Of a stretch of 40,015 nt of DNA, positions 16,204 through 24,308 are shown in pieces (position 1 is the stretch's first letter; each line of letters begins with the position of its first letter). The notes below the pieces were generated by a model that saw nothing but the letters and a program-made list of their open reading frames with translations, did not search any database and had not been told where the DNA came from. This DNA is from Candidatus Omnitrophota bacterium (GTDB lineage Bacteria > Omnitrophota > Gorgyraeia > Gygaellales > Profunditerraquicolaceae), in NCBI GenBank assembly GCA_003598135.1, contig QZKA01000036.1:1-40015 (forward strand), given 5' to 3'. A program made the position numbers and the translations under genes.

Positions 16204-17471
16204 AAGAACGTAAATCCTTAACCCGCCATTTACCGATTGAAATATTGCCTCCTCCGCGAAACGCATATATTCCCCTTATTCAACATATAGGAAAGCCATG
16301 CACGAATCTGGTGGTAGCAGCCAGGGATAGCGTTACCAAAGGCCAAAAAATTGCAACGGCTCAAGCCCAGATTTTCTCACCTGTACACGCATCTGTATCG
16401 GGCGAGGTTACCGCAATACAGCCGTGGCCGCATCCGGTACTCAACCGGTGTCAAACGATAGTCATTGCACATGACGGCAAGGACGAAACCGCTAATAAAG
16501 ATACCCGGTCCGACCAAGAAATCGCCAGGCTTACTGCTGATGAAATCCGGCATATTGTCTTTGAAGCCGGTGTTGTAGGAATGGGCGGGGCGAGCTTCCC
16601 TACCCACGTAAAACTCAATCCTCCCAAACCCGTAGATACGCTCATCATAAACGGGGCAGAATGCGAGCCATATCTCACTGCCGATGACCGGCTTATGGTA
16701 GAAAAAACAAACGAAATCGTCAAGGGTATTACTCTTATCGCAAAATGCCTCAATGCAACAACAGTATATATCGCTATTGAAGACAATAAGCCTGAGGCTA
16801 TTGCTGCGTTCCAGCACGCAATACGCAATACGCAATACTCAATACGAACATTGAAATCCCAGTACCCCCAAGGCGGGGAGAAACAATTGATCAAAAATGT
16901 CTTGCATAAAGAAGTGCCCCGCGGCAAACTTCCATTTGATGTCGGCATCAGCGTTCAAAACGTCGCAACGGTATTTGCAGTCTACGAGGCAGTATATTTA
17001 TACAAATCTCTTTTTGAAAGGGTCGTTACGGTAACCGGCAGTTGCATTGCAAACCCGAAAAACCTCTTGGTGCGCATAGGCACCCCCATACAAGAATTAA
17101 TCAACGCCTGCGGACCGCTCGATGAAGAACCGGCCAAAATAATCATCGGTGGGCCGATGATGGGCATTGCCCAATACACCGATTTAGTCCCGGTGATAAA
17201 ATCTACTAATGGAATTATTCTTATGAATGCACAAGAAGCCGAAGAGCTCAAAGAACAGCCCTGTATCCGTTGCGGCGCCTGCGTGCGTGAGTGCCCTGCC
17301 GGCCTTATGCCCTGCCTGATTAATCTGGCTTGCGAAAAGAATCTCATGGTCCAGGCAAAAGAATACGGAGCGCTTGATTGCATTGAATGCGGCATCTGCA
17401 ATTATGTCTGTCCTGCAAGCCGCAATCTCCTACAAACCATTAAAAGGGCTAAACTGGAGCCACCCAAATGA
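16191..17471 (+). CDS. rnfC: Rnf complex subunit RnfC (NADH-side, FMN and Fe-S)
   Basis: Peripheral subunit of the ferredoxin:NAD+ oxidoreductase that exchanges electrons with NAD. 426 residues. The nucleotide/FMN-binding GMGGASFPTHVKL lies near 128-140, the SLBB-type region in the middle, and two ferredoxin motifs at the C-terminus, CIRCGACVRECPAG and CIECGICNYVCPAS. The family core YPQGGEKQLI is present. Just before it lies an exact four-unit heptamer array (16818-16845) encoding part of QHAIRNTQYSIRTL, so a microsatellite has become protein sequence. It overlaps the MFS gene by 13 bp and rnfG by 4 bp. Confidence 0.96.
   Translation: MVRLEERKSLTRHLPIEILPPPRNAYIPLIQHIGKPCTNLVVAARDSVTKGQKIATAQAQIFSPVHASVSGEVTAIQPWPHPVLNRCQTIVIAHDGKDETANKDTRSDQEIARLTADEIRHIVFEAGVVGMGGASFPTHVKLNPPKPVDTLIINGAECEPYLTADDRLMVEKTNEIVKGITLIAKCLNATTVYIAIEDNKPEAIAAFQHAIRNTQYSIRTLKSQYPQGGEKQLIKNVLHKEVPRGKLPFDVGISVQNVATVFAVYEAVYLYKSLFERVVTVTGSCIANPKNLLVRIGTPIQELINACGPLDEEPAKIIIGGPMMGIAQYTDLVPVIKSTNGIILMNAQEAEELKEQPCIRCGACVRECPAGLMPCLINLACEKNLMVQAKEYGALDCIECGICNYVCPASRNLLQTIKRAKLEPPK
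16818..16845. repeat. Heptamer array NCAATAC x4 inside rnfC
   Basis: Four exact consecutive heptamers: GCAATAC, GCAATAC, GCAATAC, TCAATAC. The same unit with different first bases forms another four-unit array at 34850-34877. The reading frame of rnfC stays open through it. Confidence 0.9.
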
Positions 17472-17995
17472 AAGAGCTATGTAAGTACGGCCTAATCTTG
17501 TTCTTGATCTGCGTAACCTCCGCAGGCGCGCTTGCACTCATCAATAAAATCACAAAGCCCGTAATCGAGGCGCGGGCAGAAGAGAACTTGAAAAGCAGCC
17601 TCAAAGAAATTATCCCTGAAGCACTGCGTTTCGAAACAATGGGGCCTGGCTCGGAGACTATTTACTACAAGGCCTACGGAAAGGATAACGAATTTTTGGG
17701 GGCTGCCTTTGTCGTACAGGCAAAAGGGTATTCAAGTGTCATCGAAACGCTCGCGGGGATACGCCGGGACGGGACTATTATCGCCGTTAAAATACTTAGC
17801 CAGAATGAAACTCCCGGCTTAGGCAGCCGGGTGACCCAGGAATCTTTTACTGCGCAGTTTGCTGATAAGAACGCTGCGGCGTTTGAAGGCGTAGAGGCGA
17901 TCACAGGCGCTACGATTTCTTCCGGGGCAGTAATCCAAGCGGTCAAACAGAAGTCGCAAGAGGTCCTTGCCTTATTAAAAGCAAATGAAAAATAA
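17468..17995 (+). CDS. rnfG: Rnf complex subunit RnfG (covalent FMN)
   Basis: 175 residues: one N-terminal membrane anchor (about 7-27), then an extracytoplasmic FMN-binding domain. The flavinylation motif TGAT(I)S is at 146-151, with T149 the predicted FMN-phosphothreonine. A conserved NETPGLGSRV segment lies near 113-122. It transfers electrons within the Rnf complex. The start ATG overlaps the rnfC stop (ATGA). It lies before rnfD here, whereas in the clostridial order C-D-G-E-A-B it follows rnfD. An ApbE-type flavin transferase is needed; none is in the window. Confidence 0.94.
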   Translation: MKELCKYGLILFLICVTSAGALALINKITKPVIEARAEENLKSSLKEIIPEALRFETMGPGSETIYYKAYGKDNEFLGAAFVVQAKGYSSVIETLAGIRRDGTIIAVKILSQNETPGLGSRVTQESFTAQFADKNAAAFEGVEAITGATISSGAVIQAVKQKSQEVLALLKANEK

Positions 17996-18923
17996 TATCA
18001 TCCTCTCATCTTCCCCCCACCTGCATACCCGCGAGTCTGTGCGCAAAATTATGTGGGCAGTTGTGTTAAGCCTTTTGCCTGCGGGCGCTGCCGGAGTATA
18101 CCTTTTCGGAATAAGCGCATTCTGGATACTCGCAGCAGGCATCGTTTCGGCGCTGGTAACGGAAGGGGTAATCCAGGCTCTCTCCAGAAAGAAAATCAGC
18201 CTTTCTGACGGAAGCGCATTCCTCACCGGGCTCTTGTTAGCATATAACCTCCCTCCTGATATCCCCCTATGGCTTCCTGTGCTCGGCTCTTTCTTCGCGG
18301 TTGCCGTAGGCAAACAGATTTTCGGCGGGCTCGGACAAAATATCTTTAACCCTGCCCTGGTTGGAAGGGTATTCCTTATGGCATCATGGCCAAAATACAT
18401 GACCACATTTACCAAGCCTCTTGCGTACGACGCAATCACCCAAGCTACCCCATTGGCGCTACTGAAAGAACATAAGCTTATGGAACACATATCGTATCTT
18501 GACCTATTCTTGGGAAAAAGAGGAGGCTGTATCGGAGAAGTCTGCATTGCGGTATTAGTAGCAGGAGCCCTATTCCTCCTGATAAAAGGCTATATCTCCT
18601 GGCATATCCCTTTCAGTTACATCTTCACGGTAGGTCTTCTTACCTATGTATTCGGCCCCAATGGTATCGCAAGCGGTGATTGGTTATTTCATATACTGTC
18701 CGGAGGGCTAATCTTGGGTGCGTTTTTTATGGCCACAGACTATGTGAGCTCTCCCCTCACGCACAGAGGACAGCTCATTTTCGGCATGGGATGCGGCTTC
18801 ATCACCGCAGTTATACGCCTGTGGGGAGGATATCCAGAAGGTGTTTCGTATGCAATCCTTATAATGAATGCGGCAACTCCCATAATTGACCGTTATACCA
18901 AGAATCGTATTTATGGAGTTTGA
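17985..18923 (+). CDS. rnfD: Rnf complex subunit RnfD (membrane, covalent FMN)
   Basis: 312-residue integral membrane protein with about nine to ten hydrophobic segments. Family motifs are LSDGSAFLTGLLLAYNLPP (73-91), KQIFGGLGQNIFNPALVGR (110-128) and a late FGMGCGFITAVIRLWGGYPEG. The flavinylated threonine region reads AITQATPL, with T155 the predicted attachment site. The usual residue before A-T-P is G or S, so the Q153 is a small departure. It overlaps rnfG by 11 bp. It works with RnfG in transmembrane electron transfer and ion pumping. Confidence 0.94.
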   Translation: MKNNIILSSSPHLHTRESVRKIMWAVVLSLLPAGAAGVYLFGISAFWILAAGIVSALVTEGVIQALSRKKISLSDGSAFLTGLLLAYNLPPDIPLWLPVLGSFFAVAVGKQIFGGLGQNIFNPALVGRVFLMASWPKYMTTFTKPLAYDAITQATPLALLKEHKLMEHISYLDLFLGKRGGCIGEVCIAVLVAGALFLLIKGYISWHIPFSYIFTVGLLTYVFGPNGIASGDWLFHILSGGLILGAFFMATDYVSSPLTHRGQLIFGMGCGFITAVIRLWGGYPEGVSYAILIMNAATPIIDRYTKNRIYGV

Positions 18924-18991
18924 CATTAAAAAAGCGGACCAATGGTCTATAAATTTACGGCTACTGCGCAGACTATAAACAGTACCTATCT

Positions 18992-19603
18992 ATGAAGCGA
19001 TTGATAAAAGAATTTATAAAAGGCGTCACAAAAGAAAACCCTACCTTCGGCCTGATCCTGGGACTCTGTCCTACCCTGGCGGTTTCAACTTCCGTCATCA
19101 ATGCCGTAGGCATGGGCCTGGCAGCGACCTTTGTACTGATTTGTTCAAATACTATGATATCTGCGTTACGCCGTGTTATTCCTGACCGCATACGTCTGCC
19201 TGCGTATATTGTCGTAGTGGCGACGTTTGTAACTATCTGCGAGATGCTCATGAAGGCTTATGCGCCCGCGCTCAATCTGGCCCTGGGGATCTTCGTCCCT
19301 CTCATTGTAGTCAACTGCATAATCCTGGCCCGGGCTGAGGCGTTCGCCTCCAAGAACCCAATACTGCCTTCGTTTTTTGATGGGCTGGGCATGGGCATAG
19401 GATTTACCCTTGCGCTCACTATCATTGCGCTTGTGCGCGAATTACTGGGAACAGGCCGCATCGCAGGCCTTACGCTCGCTACTCATGCTGAACCGATAAC
19501 CATGATGATCCTCTCACCAGGAGCACTGCTTACCCTGGGTGTTTTGATTGCGCTCAGCAACATGATAAAGCGCGCACTTGCCGGCCGCAAGGAAAGGCCT
19601 TAA
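18992..19603 (+). CDS. rnfE: Rnf complex subunit RnfE
   Basis: 203-residue membrane protein with about six helices, homologous to RnfA and NqrD/E. Signature ENPTFGLILGLCPTLAVSTS is near 11-30, and the mirrored NALGIFVPLIVVNCIILARAE-like stretch near 89-110. In the RnfA/E pair, cysteines in these half-helices bind a membrane-embedded Fe-S cluster; here candidates are the Cys in GLCPT and VNCII. The 68-bp gap after rnfD is the largest in the operon. No good ribosome binding site precedes this ATG, so coupling to upstream translation is possible. Confidence 0.94.
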   Translation: MKRLIKEFIKGVTKENPTFGLILGLCPTLAVSTSVINAVGMGLAATFVLICSNTMISALRRVIPDRIRLPAYIVVVATFVTICEMLMKAYAPALNLALGIFVPLIVVNCIILARAEAFASKNPILPSFFDGLGMGIGFTLALTIIALVRELLGTGRIAGLTLATHAEPITMMILSPGALLTLGVLIALSNMIKRALAGRKERP

Positions 19604-19620
19604 GGAGAAATTTAAAGACT

Positions 19621-20229
19621 ATGGACGTGAGTAAAGTGCTGGCGATTGCAATCAGCATGATCTTTATCAATAATTTTATCCTCTCCAAATTCCTCGGGCT
19701 TTGCCCCTTCCTGGGGGTTTCCAAAGAAACAAAGCCTGCGGTCTCGATGGGTTTTGCGGTCATCTTCGTCATGACATGCTCAAGTATTATCACCTGGGTC
19801 TTATACCGCTTTGTATTGCTTCCGTTCCATATCGAATATTTACGCACGATAACGTTTATCCTGGTCATTGCTACGTTTGTACAGCTGATCGAAATGGTTA
19901 TCCGTAAATACTCAATGCCCCTTTACCGGGCCTTAGGAATATACCTCCCCCTGATTACGACTAACTGCGCAGTCCTGGGGGTCACTATTTTGAATGTCGA
20001 CAATTTTTTTGTGGCGGGAAAGGCAGTAGAAGGAAGTTTTTTCTATTCTTCGTTTCAGGCATTCTTTGCAGGCGTCGGCTTTCTGCTTGCGCTCTTTTTA
20101 ATGTCAGGCATACGCGAACGCCTCCAACTGCTCGATATCCCCGAACACACAAAAGGCATACCCATTGCGTTTGTGATTGCATCGCTTATGAGCTTGGCGT
20201 TCATGGGTTTTATGGGATTTAAATTTTAA
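19621..20229 (+). CDS. rnfA: Rnf complex subunit RnfA
   Basis: 202-residue, six-helix membrane protein paired with RnfE. NNFILSKFLGLCPFLGVSK (about 17-35) and YLPLITTNCAVLG (about 109-121) carry the conserved half-helix cysteines that in known Rnf/Nqr structures ligate a shared iron-sulfur cluster. An AAGGAG site lies about 13 nt before the ATG, and the gene follows rnfE by 17 bp. Confidence 0.95.
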   Translation: MDVSKVLAIAISMIFINNFILSKFLGLCPFLGVSKETKPAVSMGFAVIFVMTCSSIITWVLYRFVLLPFHIEYLRTITFILVIATFVQLIEMVIRKYSMPLYRALGIYLPLITTNCAVLGVTILNVDNFFVAGKAVEGSFFYSSFQAFFAGVGFLLALFLMSGIRERLQLLDIPEHTKGIPIAFVIASLMSLAFMGFMGFKF

Positions 20230-20230
20230 T

Positions 20231-21022
20231 ATGGATATTCTTGTCCCGGTCATAACCTTAGGCCTCATGGGGCTACTCTTTGGAGTAGGCCTGGCGCTGG
20301 CAGCTAAGAAATTCTGCGTTGCAAACGATCCGCGCCTTGAAGCGATTTATGGAAAACTGCCGCAAGCAAACTGTGGCGCCTGCGGCATGCCCGGCTGCAT
20401 GGGGTTTGCAGAAGGGCTTATTGAGGGCAGGTGTACCCTCGCGCATTGCAGCGTCAGCACCGAAGATGCGCTCAAGGCAATAGCCGGGATTTTGGGAATT
20501 GAACTAAAAACAAAAATCAAGGCTGCTGCGGTCCTTCATTGCTATGGCGGTTCAGTACGGGCTAAAGATAAAGGCACCTACCGAGGAGTGCGCGATTGCG
20601 TCAATGCGAATCTCATCATGCAGGGTCAAAAGCTCTGTGCGTATGGCTGTATCGGTTTCGGAACGTGCGCCCAGGTGTGCCCTTTCAATGCTATTGTAAT
20701 GAATGAAGAAGACCTGCCGGTGGTTAATGAAGACAAATGCACTGCCTGCGGAAAATGCGTGGCAGTCTGTCCCAAAAAATTGTTTAGCCTTATCCCTAAA
20801 AAGCATAAGGTCTACGTTGCCTGCTCATCGCACGATTCAGGAAAAGACACAAAAACCACCTGTAGTACCGGCTGCATTGCCTGCCGCCTTTGCGAAAAGG
20901 CATGCCCCTTTGATGCGATACATGTCATAGACAACCTGGCAATTATCGATTATAATAAATGCACGTCCTGCAAGAAATGCGTGGCAGTCTGTCCGGTAAA
21001 GATTATAAAAACGAGGGAGTAA
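20231..21022 (+). CDS. rnfB: Rnf complex subunit RnfB (ferredoxin-accepting polyferredoxin)
   Basis: 263 residues. An N-terminal membrane helix (about 4-26) precedes a four-cysteine Fe-S domain (C48, C51, C56, C68), then four CxxCxxCxxxCP-like ferredoxin motifs near 136-150, 170-180, 211-225 and 244-254. It accepts electrons from reduced ferredoxin. The last motif runs to the C-terminus with no long tail. The first ferredoxin motif is irregular (CAYGCIGFGTCAQVCP). It is the last rnf gene; purN starts 5 bp after its stop. Confidence 0.95.
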   Translation: MDILVPVITLGLMGLLFGVGLALAAKKFCVANDPRLEAIYGKLPQANCGACGMPGCMGFAEGLIEGRCTLAHCSVSTEDALKAIAGILGIELKTKIKAAAVLHCYGGSVRAKDKGTYRGVRDCVNANLIMQGQKLCAYGCIGFGTCAQVCPFNAIVMNEEDLPVVNEDKCTACGKCVAVCPKKLFSLIPKKHKVYVACSSHDSGKDTKTTCSTGCIACRLCEKACPFDAIHVIDNLAIIDYNKCTSCKKCVAVCPVKIIKTRE

Positions 21023-21027
21023 TCCGT

Positions 21028-21654
21028 ATGCAGAATATCGCGGTTCTGGCTTCAGGTAACGGAACGAACTTTGCCGCAATAGCCAGGGCAATAAAAAAGG
21101 GTTCCTTAAAAGCTACTCTTGCTCTGTTGGTATGCGATGTAGCGAATGCTAAGGTGATTGCGCGCGCAAAACGGGCAGGAGTAAAAACAATGGTGATACA
21201 GGGGCGTGAATGTGCTACTAAAAATGACTTTGAGACAAAGATCATCCAACGCCTCAAAGAAGAAAAAATAGATCTAATTATTTTGGCGGGCTTTATGCGT
21301 ATCTTAAGCCCCGAATTCGTGAGAGAATACAAAAACCGCATCTTCAACATCCACCCCTCTCTCCTGCCCTCCTTCAAGGGCACCCATGGCATCAAAGATG
21401 CCTTTGAATACGGGGTAAAGATCACTGGCGTAACCGTCCACCTGGTAGATGAAGAGCTCGATCACGGCCCCATCATTCTTCAGGAGAAGGTGAAAATTGA
21501 AGAAAACGATACCCTGGAATCGCTTGAGAAAAAAATACACAGGGTAGAACACTCACTCTACCCCAAGGCTGTCCAACTGTTACTCGAAGGCAAAATTACG
21601 ATTCAAGGAAGGAAAATCCTGACTGCTACTCGTCCTGGCCAGCCCACACATTAG
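21028..21654 (+). CDS. purN: Phosphoribosylglycinamide formyltransferase
   Basis: Transfers the formyl group from 10-formyltetrahydrofolate to GAR in purine synthesis. 208 residues, normal length. The GAR-phosphate loop GNGTNF is at 10-15. The catalytic set is N107, H109 (NIHPSLLPSFKG) and D145 (DEELDHGPI), matching N106/H108/D144 of the E. coli enzyme. I chose ATG 21028, five bases past the rnfB stop, with GGGAG upstream; the longer frame from 20959 reads into rnfB. It is probably translated from the Rnf message. Its last 29 bp overlap the convergent lipoprotein gene. Confidence 0.95.
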   Translation: MQNIAVLASGNGTNFAAIARAIKKGSLKATLALLVCDVANAKVIARAKRAGVKTMVIQGRECATKNDFETKIIQRLKEEKIDLIILAGFMRILSPEFVREYKNRIFNIHPSLLPSFKGTHGIKDAFEYGVKITGVTVHLVDEELDHGPIILQEKVKIEENDTLESLEKKIHRVEHSLYPKAVQLLLEGKITIQGRKILTATRPGQPTH

Positions 21655-22510
21655 CGGGGCTTAAGACAATCCTGCGGTTTGTAAGCATATTATATAATTC
21701 TACCGAGGTAAAATCCTTAAAATTATACATCTTCAGGGTAAGCTCAATAATCTTTATCACCTCTTTGTCTACATCTGCGTCTGAAGCTACTTCGGGTTTG
21801 CCGAATTTCAGCTTGATGCGGTTTAAGACCTGGCCTACAATGAAATCCTTCATTTGGATATCATTATAGCCCACATTGATGCCATTCTTATCGCCGATAA
21901 TTGATTCCGAAACAATCGTTTCCTGGATACTGCGGTGCTGGAACTCTCCCCACGAAATAAACTCATACGAGACCTTTTTAATATCGTTGGTATAGAACAT
22001 CTGTGTCACCTGATAGCCGTTTTTGATGTCCGCGATCACAACGCACAAGAAACGGACCTCATTGTTGGCGCGCTCCATACTGAACAAGACCCGCCTAAAG
22101 ATCTTAAACACATCGTTTATCTTATCGATAACCGCCTTGTCCAACTTATACTCCTGGTATTTTTCGCGGTCAGGCACTGCCTTAATCATATATTCGCCTT
22201 TAAGCACTCCAGCCTTAAGCGCAAGGGCATTGCTACTTATTTCAAATCGCTCAAGATAACGCTCAGGCTTGTCTGTCTTGACAAATATATCTCCCAGGGG
22301 CAAATAGATCCAAAGCGTTGAGCCAACGAGCTTGGCTTTTACTGTCAGCGTATATTCATTTTCGGCAATAGTTTCTATGTGGCGGGGGATATCTTTGGTG
22401 AAATACGTGGGTTTGGTTGAAGAGGTACAGCCATAGATGAGCCATATTAAAAGGCTAACGCTACAAAGAACGGCTCTTGCCAAATTCCTTAAAGATGGCC
22501 TCGATATCAT
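21626..22510 (-). CDS. Predicted lipoprotein of unknown function
   Basis: 294 residues. The N-terminus has basic residues, a hydrophobic stretch and a lipobox-like LIYGC with Cys28 the predicted lipidated residue. The rest is soluble mixed alpha/beta. A stretch near 135-165 (INDVFKIFRRVLFSMERANNEVRFLCVVIAD) is the most ordered-looking. I recognise no family. Its ATG lies 50 bp inside the end of the FtsH-like gene, so the two are co-transcribed and perhaps coupled. The convergent overlap with purN leaves no room for a terminator between them. Confidence 0.75.
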   Translation of the reverse strand: MISRPSLRNLARAVLCSVSLLIWLIYGCTSSTKPTYFTKDIPRHIETIAENEYTLTVKAKLVGSTLWIYLPLGDIFVKTDKPERYLERFEISSNALALKAGVLKGEYMIKAVPDREKYQEYKLDKAVIDKINDVFKIFRRVLFSMERANNEVRFLCVVIADIKNGYQVTQMFYTNDIKKVSYEFISWGEFQHRSIQETIVSESIIGDKNGINVGYNDIQMKDFIVGQVLNRIKLKFGKPEVASDADVDKEVIKIIELTLKMYNFKDFTSVELYNMLTNRRIVLSPANVWAGQDE

Positions 22511-24137
22511 CGTAATTCAACTCCTCCTTCTCAAACAGCTCAGTCGCAAACCGTTCAAGAAGCGCTAATTCTTTGGCAAGGAGGTCGCTGACTTCTTTCA
22601 TGCAACTGTGCAATATATCCTGGATATCGGTATCGAGTTTTGCCATAGTCTCTTCAGAAAGAAGCGCAGGCTGGAATGTGCGGTTTGAAACAAGCGCATA
22701 GAAGTTACCGATAAGGCCTGACTTACCCATACCCCAACGCCACACCATATTGTGCGCTACGGAGAGGGCTTTCTGAAAATCCGAATCAACGCCGGCAGTA
22801 GTGTAGCCGAATTTTATTTTTTCGGCAACATAGCTACCGAGGGATATGTTTATCTCTGCGAGGAGTTGCTTCTGGTCATGGATTAGGATTTCTTCCTTTT
22901 CAGGGTTCCATACCACACCCCCCGCTTCTTTGCGCGGGATAATGCTTGCCTTAAATACGTCTTTGTGCGGGGCCAGAAGGTAAATAACCACTGCGTGGCC
23001 GGCTTCGTGATACGCGGCTTTCCATTTTTCAGCCACCGTCATCTTGATCCTTCGTTTGATGCCTAAGGTTATCCTCTCACGGGCCTCTTCTATCTGCAGC
23101 ATTGCGATTGACTCTTTTTTATACCTGACCGCAATAAGGGCTGCTTCCCTTACAAGATTGGCGATATCTGCAGGAGTATAACCTACTGCGATGCGGGCAA
23201 GACGGTCTACCTTAATATCCTTTTCGTCAAATTTGACTTTTTTAAGATAATAGGTGAAAAGCTTCTGGCGGTCTTCAAGTCCTGGTAGGTCAACGTAGAT
23301 CTTGCGGTCAAATCTTCCGGGCCTGATGAGCGCCGGATCAAGGAAAGTCTCAGGCGCATTCGTCGCACCTATAATTACAACATTTAAATCCTTCTCCTTA
23401 AGGCCGTCCATCTCAACCAACAGCTGATTTAAGGTGGTATTTGATTCTGTCTGGCCGCCAAACCCCCTATCTACTGAGCGTTGCGCACCTACCGCATCGA
23501 TTTCATCAATAAAGATAAGGCAGCCTCCTTCCATTTCTGCCAGCTGGTGTGCCTGTTTAAAAAGGCTGCGTATCCTGCCTGCGCCTACGCCCACAAACAT
23601 CTCTATAAATTCCGAACCGGACATGGAAATAAAAGGTAGCCCTGCCTCAGTGGCAATAGCCTTGGCAAGGTATGTCTTTCCGCAGCCCGGAGGCCCAAGC
23701 ATGAGTATGCCTTTTAAAATCTTTCCCCCTATCCGCTGAAGCTCTGCCCTGTCTTTGATCAGTTTAACGACTTCCAGGGCTTCCTGTTTTGCCTCGTCAA
23801 GCCCGATAACGTCATTCCAGGTAATTCCCAATTCTCCCCCGGAAATTGACTTTTTGCGCGTCTGCGTGAATGACTGAGCGCCCCTTCGGAACATCAGCCA
23901 ATACCACATAAAGGTATATACCACGCCGAAAATGAGCGCCATGATAATCTGCAGGTACAATTGCAGGGGAATCATGGCTAATTGGGATTGCCGCAGGTAT
24001 GATTCTGCCTCGTTCCAGGCGCGTATGCCGGTGATAAGGACGATAATCAACGATACGCCCAGGATCGACATCAGGGTTATGATGAGTATCCTAATCCAGT
24101 AAAGCTTCCAATAGAGTTTTAATTTTTTTAGATTCAT
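22461..24137 (-). CDS. Short FtsH-like membrane AAA+ zinc metalloprotease
   Basis: 558 residues. Two membrane helices (about 15-37 and 58-83) are separated by only about 20 residues, much shorter than the roughly 70-residue external domain of FtsH. The AAA module has Walker A GPPGCGKT (148-155), Walker B CLIFIDEIDA (206-215), the pore-loop region near 180-186 and the second region of homology ending RPGRFDR. The M41 protease domain has HEAGH (377-381) and a probable third zinc ligand in GVDSDFQKA (about 449-457). ATG 24137 is preceded by GGAAGG; the upstream TTG is not needed. It is probably an FtsH paralogue in membrane-protein quality control, working with the following lipoprotein. Confidence 0.88.
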   Translation of the reverse strand: MNLKKLKLYWKLYWIRILIITLMSILGVSLIIVLITGIRAWNEAESYLRQSQLAMIPLQLYLQIIMALIFGVVYTFMWYWLMFRRGAQSFTQTRKKSISGGELGITWNDVIGLDEAKQEALEVVKLIKDRAELQRIGGKILKGILMLGPPGCGKTYLAKAIATEAGLPFISMSGSEFIEMFVGVGAGRIRSLFKQAHQLAEMEGGCLIFIDEIDAVGAQRSVDRGFGGQTESNTTLNQLLVEMDGLKEKDLNVVIIGATNAPETFLDPALIRPGRFDRKIYVDLPGLEDRQKLFTYYLKKVKFDEKDIKVDRLARIAVGYTPADIANLVREAALIAVRYKKESIAMLQIEEARERITLGIKRRIKMTVAEKWKAAYHEAGHAVVIYLLAPHKDVFKASIIPRKEAGGVVWNPEKEEILIHDQKQLLAEINISLGSYVAEKIKFGYTTAGVDSDFQKALSVAHNMVWRWGMGKSGLIGNFYALVSNRTFQPALLSEETMAKLDTDIQDILHSCMKEVSDLLAKELALLERFATELFEKEELNYDDIEAIFKEFGKSRSL

Positions 24138-24167
24138 GCACAACCTTCCTTTTCCGTTATGAAATTA

Positions 24168-24196
24168 ACAATAACATATTACGCAATATAAGTCAA
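24168..24196 (-). promoter_or_regulatory. Promoter of the FtsH-like / lipoprotein unit
   Basis: Minus strand TTGACT (24191-24196), 17-bp spacer, TATTGT (24168-24173). It is divergent from the enolase promoter and separated from it by about 27 bp. Confidence 0.55.
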
Positions 24197-24223
24197 ATTT
24201 TATTTGCGCGCTCCCGAATTATC

Positions 24224-24251
24224 TTGACTATACACTATGTTATGTTACAAT
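24224..24251 (+). promoter_or_regulatory. Promoter of enolase
   Basis: TTGACT (24224-24229), 16-bp spacer, TACAAT (24246-24251). Predicted leader of about 50 nt before ATG 24309, which is preceded by AAGGAA. Confidence 0.65.
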
Positions 24252-24308
24252 TTATGTTTACGTGTGTTTTATATGCACTTTACTGCCCCTTAAGCCAAGG
24301 AAACAACC

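Noticed and set aside
18942-18995. 17-codon ORF between rnfD and rnfE whose TGA overlaps the rnfE ATG
   Set aside because: No ribosome binding site and no recognisable peptide; could be a coupling ORF, but the evidence is too thin.
20959-21027. Extended purN start or RnfB-PurN fusion
   Set aside because: The extra codons lie in rnfB in another frame; ATG 21028 with GGGAG fits the PurN N-terminus exactly.
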